A stretch of DNA of 6,906 nt from CBDUUP01 sp965370435 (GCA_965370435.1 CBDUUP010000250.1:1-6906), one strand, 5' to 3'; counted from the first letter of the stretch, positions 1 through 6,240 are shown. Notes: generated by a model from the letters alone, not told the origin. Numbers and translations are program-made.

Positions 1-88
1 CGCATGATTTTTTGGGTCGCGAGAAACGGAAGCGTCGAGGCCGCCGTTGTCTTTCACGCCCCTGGTTGGTTGGATTTTCGCTGCTCAT
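1..88 (-). CDS. rpsR: 30S ribosomal protein S18, N-terminal fragment (cut by left window edge)
   Basis: S18 is a small-subunit protein that pairs with S6 on the platform of the 30S ribosome. Only 29 codons are visible. The reading frame is open to the edge and starts MSSENPTNQGRERQRR. This is a short polar leader followed by a very basic stretch rich in Arg and Phe (RPRRFRFSRPKKSC), ending in a Cys where many S18 proteins begin a Cys-rich, often zinc-binding segment. The ATG at 88-86 is preceded by a Shine-Dalgarno AGGAG, seven bases or so upstream. It lies 54 bp after ssb, in the widespread rpsF-ssb-rpsR order, and that context carries much of the identification. The C-terminal two thirds, and probably rplI after it, would lie outside the window. 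The truncation comes from the window edge and is not a pseudogene sign. Confidence 0.85.
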   Translation of the reverse strand, partial: MSSENPTNQGRERQRRPRRFRFSRPKKSC

Positions 89-142
89 AATTTTCTCCTA
101 AGTACTGCCGATAAAGATGAAGGCGGTGAGTTTGTTCGACTG

Positions 143-547
143 TTAGAAAGGGAATTCGTCCTCATCCAGATTGGTTTCTTCCTTTTCTTCCACTTCATCT
201 TTTTGGTTATCGCGGCGGTTGCCAAGCATGACCATCTCCTTGGCGACGACCTCAGTGGTTGTATGGCGGTTGCCTTCGTTATCTTCCCAGCGGCGGGTTT
301 GCAACCGGCCTTCAATGTAAACCTGTTGACCTTTGGTCAAATATTTTTTACATATTTCGGCCAGGTTGCCCCAGGTCACGATGTTGAACCATTCGGTCTG
401 GGAGCGCCGTTCACCATCCGAGGTGTTCCAACTGCGGCTGGTGGCGACGCTGAAAGTTGTCACCGGACGCCCTGAGGGAGTATAGCGCATTTCTGGGTCG
501 CGCCCCAAACGACCAATAAGCATCACCTTATTGAGGCCTCTTCCCAT
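143..547 (-). CDS. ssb: Single-stranded DNA-binding protein
   Basis: SSB coats single-stranded DNA during replication, recombination and repair, and recruits partner enzymes through its C-terminal tip. The 134-residue product has the bacterial OB-fold at about residues 3-108: the start LNKVMLIGRLGRDPEMRYTP, then TEWFNIVTWG (51-60), KKYLTKGQQVYIEGRL (67-82) and TTTEVVAKEMVML (96-108). The acidic tip DEDEFPF (128-134) corresponds to the DDDIPF-type partner-binding end of other SSBs. The linker between the two is only about 18 residues, full of Asp, Glu, Lys and Arg, and lacks the usual Gly/Gln/Pro-rich tail. The protein is therefore shorter than the roughly 165-180 residues of E. coli or Bacillus SSB. 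The ATG at 547 follows an AAAGGA ribosome site at about 8 nt. It sits 57 bp after rpsF and 54 bp before rpsR, very likely on the same transcript. Confidence 0.97.
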   Translation of the reverse strand: MGRGLNKVMLIGRLGRDPEMRYTPSGRPVTTFSVATSRSWNTSDGERRSQTEWFNIVTWGNLAEICKKYLTKGQQVYIEGRLQTRRWEDNEGNRHTTTEVVAKEMVMLGNRRDNQKDEVEEKEETNLDEDEFPF

Positions 548-604
548 AGGGAAATCCTTTTCCGGGCAAACCGCTAAATATTTACCGCATTGTGTTTTCG
601 ATAA

Positions 605-892
605 TTATTCTTCTTGGGCCGTGATCATAAAACGTATGATCGGCTCTTGGAGACCTATTTGGCGCTCCAAGGTGTCACAATAGGTTGGCGGCATCTGGGT
701 TTGGAAGAAAACGTATTGGCCTTCGAGTAGTTTGTCAATGGGGTATGCAAGCTTGCGTTTTCCCCATATGTCTTCCTGGATTATACCGCCGCCAGACTCG
801 TTGATCCATACTCTGACCCGTTCCACGATCTCATTGAAAGCGATTTCTTCCAGGTCAGGGTGGACGATGAAGGCGACCTCGTAATTGCGCAT
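605..892 (-). CDS. rpsF: 30S ribosomal protein S6
   Basis: S6 binds S18 and the central domain of 16S rRNA during 30S platform assembly. The 95-residue product matches the family in length and pattern. It opens with MRNYEVAFIVHPDLEE (first beta strand). The central motif GGGIIQEDIWGKRKLAYPI (about residues 34-52) is the most diagnostic S6 segment, followed by EGQYVFFQTQMPP, and it ends with the strand PIIRFMIT. There is no long acidic or poly-Glu C-terminal tail as in some S6 proteins, only AQEE. The start ATG at 892-890 has an excellent Shine-Dalgarno AAAGGAGGTT (896-905, minus strand). As first gene of rpsF-ssb-rpsR it sits behind its own promoter candidate and an approximately 88-nt leader rich in secondary structure (separate entries). 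Confidence 0.98.
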   Translation of the reverse strand: MRNYEVAFIVHPDLEEIAFNEIVERVRVWINESGGGIIQEDIWGKRKLAYPIDKLLEGQYVFFQTQMPPTYCDTLERQIGLQEPIIRFMITAQEE

Positions 893-910
893 GTGAACCT
901 CCTTTCCTTG

Positions 911-960
911 GGATTGCCTCTGGTCAGGTCAATTGACCTTCCAGAAGCGGAAAGCAAGCC
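911..960 (-). promoter_or_regulatory. Candidate S6:S18-binding autoregulatory leader of rpsF
   Basis: Read on the minus strand, the rpsF leader can fold into an outer helix P1, a one-sided 5' bulge and an inner helix P2. P1 is GGCUUGC (960-954) against GCAAUCC (917-911), with one C-U mismatch. The bulge is UUUCCG (953-948). P2 is CUUCUGG (947-941) against CCAGAGG (923-917), capped after a small internal loop by AGGUC-AAUU-GACCU (939-926, a perfect 14-nt palindrome in DNA). P1 and P2 compete for the single G at 917. A bulge containing CCG below a helix, just ahead of rpsF, resembles the published S6:S18 leader motif, in which the protein pair represses its own operon. The pairing is seen directly. 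The function is inferred from resemblance and position, since no covariance test was possible. Confidence 0.6.
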
Positions 961-976
961 ACGCATCGCGTGGCTT
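956..976 (-). repeat. Perfect 9-bp hairpin at the 5' end of the rpsF leader
   Basis: AAGCCACGC and GCGTGGCTT form a perfect 9-bp stem with a 3-nt loop, immediately after the predicted transcription start of rpsF. Its 3' arm uses the same bases (960-956) that would form the 5' strand of helix P1 in the S6:S18-like fold, so the two structures exclude each other. No U-run follows the stem, so it does not look like an intrinsic terminator. It may stabilise the mRNA 5' end or act as the alternative state of the leader. Confidence 0.6.
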
Positions 977-986
977 AGCGGGATGT

Positions 987-1015
987 AGTTTAGCACAAAG
1001 CCCACATTTTGCACA
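987..1015 (-). promoter_or_regulatory. Candidate sigma-70-type promoter for rpsF-ssb-rpsR
   Basis: On the minus strand the hexamer TAAACT (992-987, 4 of 6 matches to TATAAT) is directly preceded by TGC, giving an extended -10 (TGN). Upstream at 17 bp lies TGTGCA (1015-1010, 3 of 6 to TTGACA). The start would fall near 980, giving a leader of about 88 nt that begins exactly at the 956-976 hairpin. The weak -35 with an extended -10 is plausible, but it is a paper match only. Confidence 0.45.
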
Positions 1016-1070
1016 GGGTAACGTGGATAGAAAAATGAACTTTTAAATGCCAGGATTTTCTGAATGCGAC

Positions 1071-1796
1071 CTACTTCTCCAGGATTTCCAGGTAAATTCG
1101 CTTGTTGATTTTCCCTTTGCTGGTGTAGTCTGCCACTCGCAGGGGGCCTACCTCGGAAGTATTCTTGACGTGGGTGCCTCCATCGGCCTGTATATCCAGC
1201 CCTTCAAGCTCGACTATTCGCACTTCAGGGATGCCTTCGGGTAGCAGGTTGATCTTGGTGCGGATCAGGTCGGGGATCTGGAATGCTTCTTCGCGAGGCA
1301 GGATTCTGGTTTTTACGGGGAGAGCGTTGGCAATCTCCTGGTTGATGGCGGTTTCTATTTCGGCGACCAGTTCCTTCCGCATGGTCTCGAATTCGAAGTC
1401 CATCCGGCCTTTGAGGGCATTCATATTCCCTCCGGTGACGGAGGCTCCATAATCCCTGAAGATCACCCCGCAAAGCACGTGCATGGCGGTGTGGGTTCGC
1501 ATCAACTGGTAGCGGAAATCCCAATCTATTCGCCCCTGCACGGCTGCGCCCGCGGCTGGTAAAGGCTGGTCGCCTTCGATGAGATGAACGATCTTCCCGC
1601 TTATTTTCTTGGCTCGTTTGACCGTGTATGCGTTGCCCTCATGGGATAGACTGCCGCGGTCGGGGAGCTGCCCGCCGCCGCCGGGGAAAAATGCAGTCCG
1701 GTCCAGGACCAGGCCATGATTTTCTACATCCACCACGACGACTGCGGCGTCAAATTCTTTCAAATAGCTGTCGGTGTGATAAAGTAACTCGGTCAT
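1071..1796 (-). CDS. alaX: AlaX-type alanyl-tRNA editing hydrolase (free-standing AlaRS editing domain)
   Basis: AlaX proteins deacylate mischarged Ser-tRNA(Ala), or Gly-tRNA(Ala), in trans. They correspond to the editing domain of alanyl-tRNA synthetase. The 241-residue product has the medium AlaX layout. An N-terminal Gly-rich segment AFFPGGGGQLPDRGSL (about 35-50) fits the family FYPxGGGQxxDxG signature. The zinc motif HTAMH (102-106) lies in RTHTAMHVLCG, and the second motif is ADGGTHVKNTSEVG (204-217). The usual zinc set is two His of HxxxH plus Cys and His of CxxxH. Here the Cys position is Asp205, with His209 kept. The start chosen is the ATG at 1796-1794, which has AAAGGAT at about 6 nt, makes family sense (MTELLYHTDSY) and leaves a 16-bp gap to the SRAP gene. 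An upstream ATG at 1847 would overlap that gene by 35 bp. Probably co-transcribed with it. Confidence 0.92.
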   Translation of the reverse strand: MTELLYHTDSYLKEFDAAVVVVDVENHGLVLDRTAFFPGGGGQLPDRGSLSHEGNAYTVKRAKKISGKIVHLIEGDQPLPAAGAAVQGRIDWDFRYQLMRTHTAMHVLCGVIFRDYGASVTGGNMNALKGRMDFEFETMRKELVAEIETAINQEIANALPVKTRILPREEAFQIPDLIRTKINLLPEGIPEVRIVELEGLDIQADGGTHVKNTSEVGPLRVADYTSKGKINKRIYLEILEK

Positions 1797-1801
1797 TGGA
1801 A

Positions 1802-1808
1802 ATCCTTT
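1802..1808 (-). promoter_or_regulatory. Ribosome binding site that decides the alaX start
   Basis: AAAGGAT on the minus strand, 5 nt before the ATG at 1796. It supports the 241-residue start over the in-frame ATG at 1847. The extra 17 residues from the longer start do not look like part of the AlaX fold and would be encoded inside the SRAP gene end. Confidence 0.65.
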
Positions 1809-1812
1809 GGGG

Positions 1813-2484
1813 TCAATTTGCTGGAACGATACAATCGGGGACATCATTTTGCGGACTATTCACCAGCCGGGAAACGGGGAAAGATTTCATCTCTTCGGCG
1901 GGGTAGGGCCCGAGGTATCCATTTAGCGCTTCCGGGTTTTGCTCTTCGGTTGACAGCCAATGCTCATAGGCCTCTGGCTTCAGAATGACGGGCATGCGGT
2001 TGTGAACCTGGGCGACCAGATCGTTGGGCTGGGTGGTGATGATGGTAGTAGATTTTATCACTGATCCATCTGGAGCGTTCCAGATTTCCCACAGCCCGGC
2101 TATGCCAAAGGGCTGGTCGGACTTCATTTTGATGTAATGGGGGATTTTGGTCTTTTCGCCGGGAACTTTCTGCCATTCGTAAAAACCATCCGCCAGGATC
2201 AGACATCGCCGCCGCCGGTAAGCGGCCCGGAAGGAAGGCTTTTTTGCCAGGGTCTCCGACCGGGCGTTTATCATGCGGCTGCCCATCTTGGGGTCTTTCG
2301 CCCAGGAGGGGATCAATCCCCACACGAAGAAATCGAGTTTGTTTTCGCCGTCATTGGGGATAACGGCAATAGGCTGGGTTGGGGCCACGTTGAACCTCGG
2401 CGTTATCTGCGCCTGAACTTCCAGCCAGGGAAAGGCCCGTTGGATCGTCTCTCTGTCAACTGTGATCGTAAACCGTCCACACAT
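1813..2484 (-). CDS. SRAP (SOS response-associated peptidase/YedK/HMCES) abasic-site crosslinking protein
   Basis: SRAP proteins form a covalent thiazolidine DNA-protein crosslink with abasic sites in single-stranded DNA through an N-terminal Cys exposed after Met removal. This shields the lesion, and family members also have a self-processing activity. All expected active-site elements are visible in the 223 residues: MCGRF with Cys2; NVAPTQ (32-37); WGLIPSWA (55-62); INARSET with Asn73; DGFYEW with Glu103; and VHNRMP with His161. These correspond to Cys2, Asn75, Glu105 and His160 of E. coli YedK. Length is typical. The ATG at 2484 has AGGAG (2492-2496) at about 7 nt, and the Cys2 requirement fixes this start. 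It lies 42 bp after hyuB, with an 11-bp hairpin in between, and 16 bp before alaX. The E. coli name yedK (hedK) would apply only as an orthologue label, so I leave the symbol empty. Confidence 0.96.
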   Translation of the reverse strand: MCGRFTITVDRETIQRAFPWLEVQAQITPRFNVAPTQPIAVIPNDGENKLDFFVWGLIPSWAKDPKMGSRMINARSETLAKKPSFRAAYRRRRCLILADGFYEWQKVPGEKTKIPHYIKMKSDQPFGIAGLWEIWNAPDGSVIKSTTIITTQPNDLVAQVHNRMPVILKPEAYEHWLSTEEQNPEALNGYLGPYPAEEMKSFPVSRLVNSPQNDVPDCIVPAN

Positions 2485-2501
2485 ATCAAATCTCCTATTC
2501 C

Positions 2502-2531
2502 GTTGAACGTTTCATCGTTAAAACGTTCAAC
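2502..2531 (-). repeat. Perfect 11-bp inverted repeat across the hyuB stop codon and ahead of the SRAP ribosome site
   Basis: GTTGAACGTTT (2502-2512) and AAACGTTCAAC (2521-2531) are exact reverse complements around an 8-nt loop. The 3' coding end of hyuB, including its TGA (2529-2527), forms one arm. The other arm ends about 5 bases before the AGGAG of the SRAP gene. No T-run follows on either strand, so a classical rho-independent terminator is not supported. It may mark an mRNA processing or stability site, a translational barrier between the two genes, or a small repeat. Confidence 0.7.
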
Positions 2532-4113
2532 CTACTAACGCTTTTCCATGACCGCCTCCGCCGGGAGTGCGGATGCTTAAAATGTCTCCCGCCTTCAAGG
2601 GGACGCTGCCTTTTCCGGGCAGAGGGAGTTCTTCGCCCTCGCGGATGAGGACATTCTCGCCGGGCTTGCCTGGATCGCCACCCTCTAGGCCGTATGGGGT
2701 TGTCTGCCGCCGGTCGGTGATGAGGCTGGCTTCTGCATCAACCAGGACTTGAATGTCGCGCTGGATACCATCGCCGCCGGAGTGGAGTCCTGCGCCGCCG
2801 GAGCCGCGCCTCACCTCGTAGCGCAGCACCCGGAAGGGATAGGCGTATTCCAGCGCTTCAATGGGTGTATTTAGGGTGTTGGTCATGTGCGAGTGGATGG
2901 CGGAAGTCCCTGGACGCTCAGGCCCGGCTCCCATCCCGCCGCCAATGGTTTCATAATAGGTGAATGGCGTCCCGAGCTCCGGGTCCCAGCCTCCAATTGT
3001 GACGTTGTTCATGCTGCCCTGGCTGGCGGCGGGGACGCGTTCCGGGCAGGCTTGGGCCATGGCTCCCAGCAGCACATCCACGATCCTTTGGGAAGTCTCC
3101 ACATTGCCTCCCGCCACCGGTCCAGGATGCCGGGCGTTAACCACCGTCCCCTCCGGCGCAATGACTTCAATGGGGGCCAGACAGCCGGTGTTGTTGGGGA
3201 TGTCCAAGCCGATCAGGCATCGAAAAACGTAATATACCGCTGAGAGTGTGATGGCGGATACCGCATTGATGCTGCCTGCTTGTTGGGGCGCAGACCCGGT
3301 GAAGTCTACGACGGCCCGGTCCTTCTCGATGGTGACGCTGACCCGGATGGGAACCCGTTCGTCGCTGATGCCGTCATTGTCCAGGGCATCCTCGAATTGG
3401 TAGACGCCATCAGGGAGGTCTTCAAGCAGGCGGCGGGTCATACGCTCGGTGTAGGCCAGAAGTTCCTGCATGTAGAGCGAGACTTCGGCCTCGCCGTAAT
3501 TGGCGACCATCTCTCCCTGCCGTTTTACGCCCCGATGATTGGCCGCGATCTGAGCTTTCAAATCACCGGCGCGCTCCTGGGGGGTGCGCACATTCGCAAG
3601 GAGCATATCCCACGCGCCCCGGTTGAACTCCCCGGCTTGGATCAATTTCAGCGGCGGGATGATGAGGCCCTCTTGGTAGAGTTCGCGGGCGATGCCCATC
3701 GAGCCGGGGGTCATTCCGCCCACATCGGCATGGTGGGCGCGATTGGCGGCGAACCCGAATAATTGTGGCCCACCTTTGTTTTCGATGAATACCGGCGCGA
3801 CCAGGGTGATGTCTGGAAGGTGAGTGCCGCCCCGGTAGGGATCGTTGAGGATGACCATATCGCCGGGGTTGAAGGTGAAATCTTTAATCGCGGCTTCAAC
3901 CGAGAGGGGCATGGAACCCAGATGCACGGGGATGTGGGCCGCCTGGGCGATCATGTCGCCCTGGGCGTTGAACAAGGCGCAGGAAAAATCCCTCCGCTCT
4001 TTGATGGTGGGAGAGTAGCTGGATTTGCGCAGCACAACCCCCATCTCCTCCGGGATGGCGGCGAAGAGGTGTTTGAAAACTTCCAGTCGAATGGGGTCGT
4101 AAGATTTGGTCAT
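2527..4113 (-). CDS. hyuB: Hydantoinase B/oxoprolinase family protein (HyuB-type subunit)
   Basis: HyuB-type subunits act with HyuA-type subunits in ATP-dependent opening of cyclic amides (N-methylhydantoin, 5-oxoproline) or in ketone carboxylation. The substrate here cannot be read from sequence. The 528-residue protein is one Hydantoinase_B domain from end to end. It shows LRKSSYSPTIKERRDFSCA (28-46), NDPYRGGTHLPD (90-101), ANRAHHADVGGMTPGSM (123-139), HPGPVAGGNVETSQR (329-343), HMTNTLNTPIEALE (409-422), RRGSGGAG (435-442) and the Gly-rich end TPGGGGHG (516-523). The His and Asp residues in the 90-130 segments are good metal-site candidates by analogy. The length fits the hydantoinase/oxoprolinase branch better than the longer acetone carboxylase subunits. 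Its ATG overlaps the hyuA stop (ATGA, 4 bp), so the two are translationally coupled. The cytoplasm is the expected location, as no signal or membrane segment is seen. Confidence 0.93.
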   Translation of the reverse strand: MTKSYDPIRLEVFKHLFAAIPEEMGVVLRKSSYSPTIKERRDFSCALFNAQGDMIAQAAHIPVHLGSMPLSVEAAIKDFTFNPGDMVILNDPYRGGTHLPDITLVAPVFIENKGGPQLFGFAANRAHHADVGGMTPGSMGIARELYQEGLIIPPLKLIQAGEFNRGAWDMLLANVRTPQERAGDLKAQIAANHRGVKRQGEMVANYGEAEVSLYMQELLAYTERMTRRLLEDLPDGVYQFEDALDNDGISDERVPIRVSVTIEKDRAVVDFTGSAPQQAGSINAVSAITLSAVYYVFRCLIGLDIPNNTGCLAPIEVIAPEGTVVNARHPGPVAGGNVETSQRIVDVLLGAMAQACPERVPAASQGSMNNVTIGGWDPELGTPFTYYETIGGGMGAGPERPGTSAIHSHMTNTLNTPIEALEYAYPFRVLRYEVRRGSGGAGLHSGGDGIQRDIQVLVDAEASLITDRRQTTPYGLEGGDPGKPGENVLIREGEELPLPGKGSVPLKAGDILSIRTPGGGGHGKALVG

Positions 4114-6080
4114 GGCGCGCCTACGGTGATGAGGATATTGCCGTACTCGTCCACTTCCGCATGGTCGGTTCTGCCGATCAATACGGTCGTGTCGGAGCGG
4201 ACGACGACGGCGGGGCCGGGGATCTGGTTGTTGGGGTGCAGCGATTCGCCGCGATAGAAGGGGATGGTTCTCACCTCTCCGGGGAATGTGACCTTTCTGC
4301 GGTCGAGTAGGGCTGGGTTGGGATCAACGCTGCCCAGGGGTTGGCTGGGAATTACTGGGCTTGGGACGCTGCCAATCGCCTTAACCCGCACGTTGACGAT
4401 TTCGAGGGGATTATCTGGTTCGATATATCCATAGGCTTGCAGGTGTGCTCGCCGGAAGGCCTCGGCGATATTCCCGCCGAAAGGCACGGTCAATTCGTAG
4501 GACTGCCCACGGTAGCGCACATCTAAAAGCATTTCGATAGTGATGTCATCCGGCTGAACCCCTTCGTAAGTCAGGTTTTTCCTGCCGCGTGCGGCCAGCG
4601 GATTGAGGTGATTTGACAGAATTTCACCCGATGTGTTGCCTGGGAGCATCACGGTTTGAGCGTAATCTTTGACCACGTCAGCCATCAGCATCCCCAGAGC
4701 CGACAGCGTGGCCGCGTGGGGCGGCACCAACACCTTCGGGATACCCAAGCCCCGCGCCAGGTCGGCGGCATGAAGGCCGCCCGCGCCGCCGAAAGAAACT
4801 AAGGTGAAATCTTGAGGATCATGGCCGCGTTCTACAGAAATCACTCGCAAAGCTCGTCCCATATGGGCGTTGGCGACTGCAACAATGCCCAGCGCGGTTT
4901 CGTCAGGGGATATGCCTAGTTCGTCTCCCAGGCGGGATATAACTTCGTGAGCGCGCCCAGAGTCTAATGCCATTTCGCCGCCCAGGAAATGGTCGCCGGG
5001 CAAGCGGCCTAATACCAAATTGGCGTCCGTGACGGTGGGCAATTCTCCCCGTCCATAACAAGCCGGGCCGGGGTCCGCGCCGGCGCTCTGCGGCCCAACC
5101 CGGAGCGCGCCGCCCGCGTCCATCTTGGCGATTGAGCCGCCTCCCGATCCGACTGTGTGGATGTCGAGGATGGGAATGCTGATAGGGCAGCCCCCAATGG
5201 AAGCCTCCGAGGTGGCTGTTAGGCTGCCGTCGATCAAGGAAACGTCCGTTGAGGTGCCGCCCATGTCGAAGGTGATGATTCGGCTGAATCCGGCTTGGGC
5301 TGCAACTGCCTGGGCGCCCACCGCGCCTCCCGCCGGACCTGAGAGGATGCAGCGCACCGCGTTGCGGCGAGCCTCGTCCGCGCTGATGCTGCCTCCATTG
5401 GATTGCATGATGCGGAGATCATCCCCGTTCAGGTTGGCGGCAAGGTCTCCCAGATACAGGTCCATGATCGGGGAGACGTAGGCGTTGACCACTGTTGTGC
5501 TGGTGCGTTCATATTCCCGGAACTCAGGCAGAATTTCAGAGGAGAGCGAGACGAAAAAACCCGCCTGGCGCAATTTTTTCTCGATGGTTTGTTCGTGTTC
5601 GGGATGCAAAAAGGAAAACAATAGGCAGACCGCAACCGAGGTGATTCCGGCGGCCTTCAGTATGGGAATCAATTCCTTCACCTGAGTGGGATCTAATGGC
5701 GTTAGAATTTCTCCGTTCTTGTCTACCCGTTCATCCACCTCCATCCGGTAGTCCGCCGGAACCAATGGCGGCGGGGGAGCGCTGAACAGGTTGTACAACT
5801 CTGGACGGTTCTGCCGCCCAATTTGCAGGACATCGGCAAAGCCCCGGGTGGTGACCAGCGCAGTCGGCGCGCCTTTGCGCTCCAGCAGGGCGTTGGTCGC
5901 CACGGTGGAGCCGTGAATGATTTGCCGGTCAAGGTTATCTAATCGCCCCAATCCGGCCATGACTGCCTCCGCCGGGTTTCCGGGTGTGGAGGGCAGCTTG
6001 AACGTTTCTATGGTCTGGCCGTCAGGGTCATAGAGTACGAAGTCGGTGAAGGTGCCGCCAATGTCAATACCAATGCGCAT
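4110..6080 (-). CDS. hyuA: Hydantoinase A/oxoprolinase family protein (HyuA-type ATP-binding subunit)
   Basis: This is the ATPase-type partner of HyuB. In the family it activates the substrate amide or carbonyl with ATP. The 656 residues carry an ASKHA-like fold. The N-terminal Hydant_A_N region starts MRIGIDIGGTFTDFVLYD with the phosphate-1 loop (residues 4-13), followed by HGSTVATNALLERKG (56-70). The Hydantoinase_A domain covers about 200-490, with QSNGG (226-230), LSGPAGGAVGA (246-256), the second phosphate motif FDMGGTSTDV (271-280), GSGGGSIA (311-318), GADPGPACYG (334-343) and SFGGAGGLHAADLA (429-442). A C-terminal domain follows. Together HyuA and HyuB total 1184 residues, close to the single fused chain of eukaryotic 5-oxoprolinase. 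The ATG at 6080 has AAGGA at about 6-7 nt and a promoter candidate upstream. No transporter or regulator gene is adjacent, so the substrate remains open. Confidence 0.94.
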   Translation of the reverse strand: MRIGIDIGGTFTDFVLYDPDGQTIETFKLPSTPGNPAEAVMAGLGRLDNLDRQIIHGSTVATNALLERKGAPTALVTTRGFADVLQIGRQNRPELYNLFSAPPPPLVPADYRMEVDERVDKNGEILTPLDPTQVKELIPILKAAGITSVAVCLLFSFLHPEHEQTIEKKLRQAGFFVSLSSEILPEFREYERTSTTVVNAYVSPIMDLYLGDLAANLNGDDLRIMQSNGGSISADEARRNAVRCILSGPAGGAVGAQAVAAQAGFSRIITFDMGGTSTDVSLIDGSLTATSEASIGGCPISIPILDIHTVGSGGGSIAKMDAGGALRVGPQSAGADPGPACYGRGELPTVTDANLVLGRLPGDHFLGGEMALDSGRAHEVISRLGDELGISPDETALGIVAVANAHMGRALRVISVERGHDPQDFTLVSFGGAGGLHAADLARGLGIPKVLVPPHAATLSALGMLMADVVKDYAQTVMLPGNTSGEILSNHLNPLAARGRKNLTYEGVQPDDITIEMLLDVRYRGQSYELTVPFGGNIAEAFRRAHLQAYGYIEPDNPLEIVNVRVKAIGSVPSPVIPSQPLGSVDPNPALLDRRKVTFPGEVRTIPFYRGESLHPNNQIPGPAVVVRSDTTVLIGRTDHAEVDEYGNILITVGAP

Positions 6081-6122
6081 GGTTTTCCTTGTATTTGATG
6101 AGATTATGATGATACTTTCCCC

Positions 6123-6152
6123 ATTCTACTACTCTTGCTTTAGCATTGGCAA
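6123..6152 (-). promoter_or_regulatory. Candidate sigma-70-type promoter for hyuA
   Basis: On the minus strand TTGCCA (6152-6147) and TAGAAT (6128-6123) each match 5 of 6 bases of the -35 and -10 consensus, with an 18-bp spacer. The predicted start near 6116 leaves a leader of about 36 nt before the hyuA ATG. A second possible -10, CATAAT, lies nearer the gene but has no good -35. This is a better match than the rpsF promoter, though untested. Confidence 0.5.
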
Positions 6153-6191
6153 GTCCCCTACAGATTGGGTTCTTTCAGTTTTGGGGCCCTC

Positions 6192-6240
6192 AGCGACTGA
6201 AGTCGCTTGAACATTTACGAAGTCCGCCCTTCGGCGGACT
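6192..6240. repeat. Pair of adjacent palindromes (possible dispersed palindromic repeat)
   Basis: Two perfect hairpins lie 13 bp apart. The first is AGCGAC-TGAA-GTCGCT (6192-6207, 6-bp stem). The second is AGTCCGCC-CTTC-GGCGGACT (6221-6240, 8-bp stem). They sit in the non-coding gap between the radical-SAM gene and the hyuA promoter. Neither is followed by a T-run on either strand. The word GACTGAA occurs at 6195-6201 and again at 6237-6243, so the second half partly echoes the first. Paired palindromes of this style are typical of short dispersed repeats, but other copies cannot be seen in this window. Confidence 0.6.

Noticed and set aside
47..475. Open frame of 142 codons on the plus strand opposite ssb
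   Set aside because: It lies antisense to an unmistakable SSB, has no family resemblance and no good ribosome site. It is a shadow of the SSB codon pattern, as are the other plus-strand frames opposite hyuA, hyuB, SRAP and alaX.
956..976. Hairpin as a rho-independent terminator for alaX or on the plus strand
   Set aside because: No T-run follows the stem on either strand, and it lies downstream of the candidate rpsF promoter, where a constitutive terminator would silence the operon.
1016..1070. Possible intrinsic terminator after alaX
   Set aside because: The stretch is A/T-rich, but I find no stem of useful length before a T-run, so no terminator is called.
1797..1847. Longer AlaX start at the ATG at 1847
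   Set aside because: It would overlap the SRAP gene by 35 bp and add 17 residues outside the AlaX fold. The internal ATG at 1796 has a ribosome site and the expected N-terminus.
5998..6008. Second copy of the 11-mer TTGAACGTTTC, also found at 2503-2513 in the hairpin near the hyuB stop
   Set aside because: It lies inside hyuA coding sequence without the matching inverted arm. A few shared 11-mers are expected by chance in a window this size.
2527..6080. Naming the HyuA/HyuB pair as 5-oxoprolinase or acetone carboxylase
   Set aside because: The subunit sizes argue against acetone carboxylase. Motifs shared by the whole family do not identify the substrate, so only a family-level call is justified.
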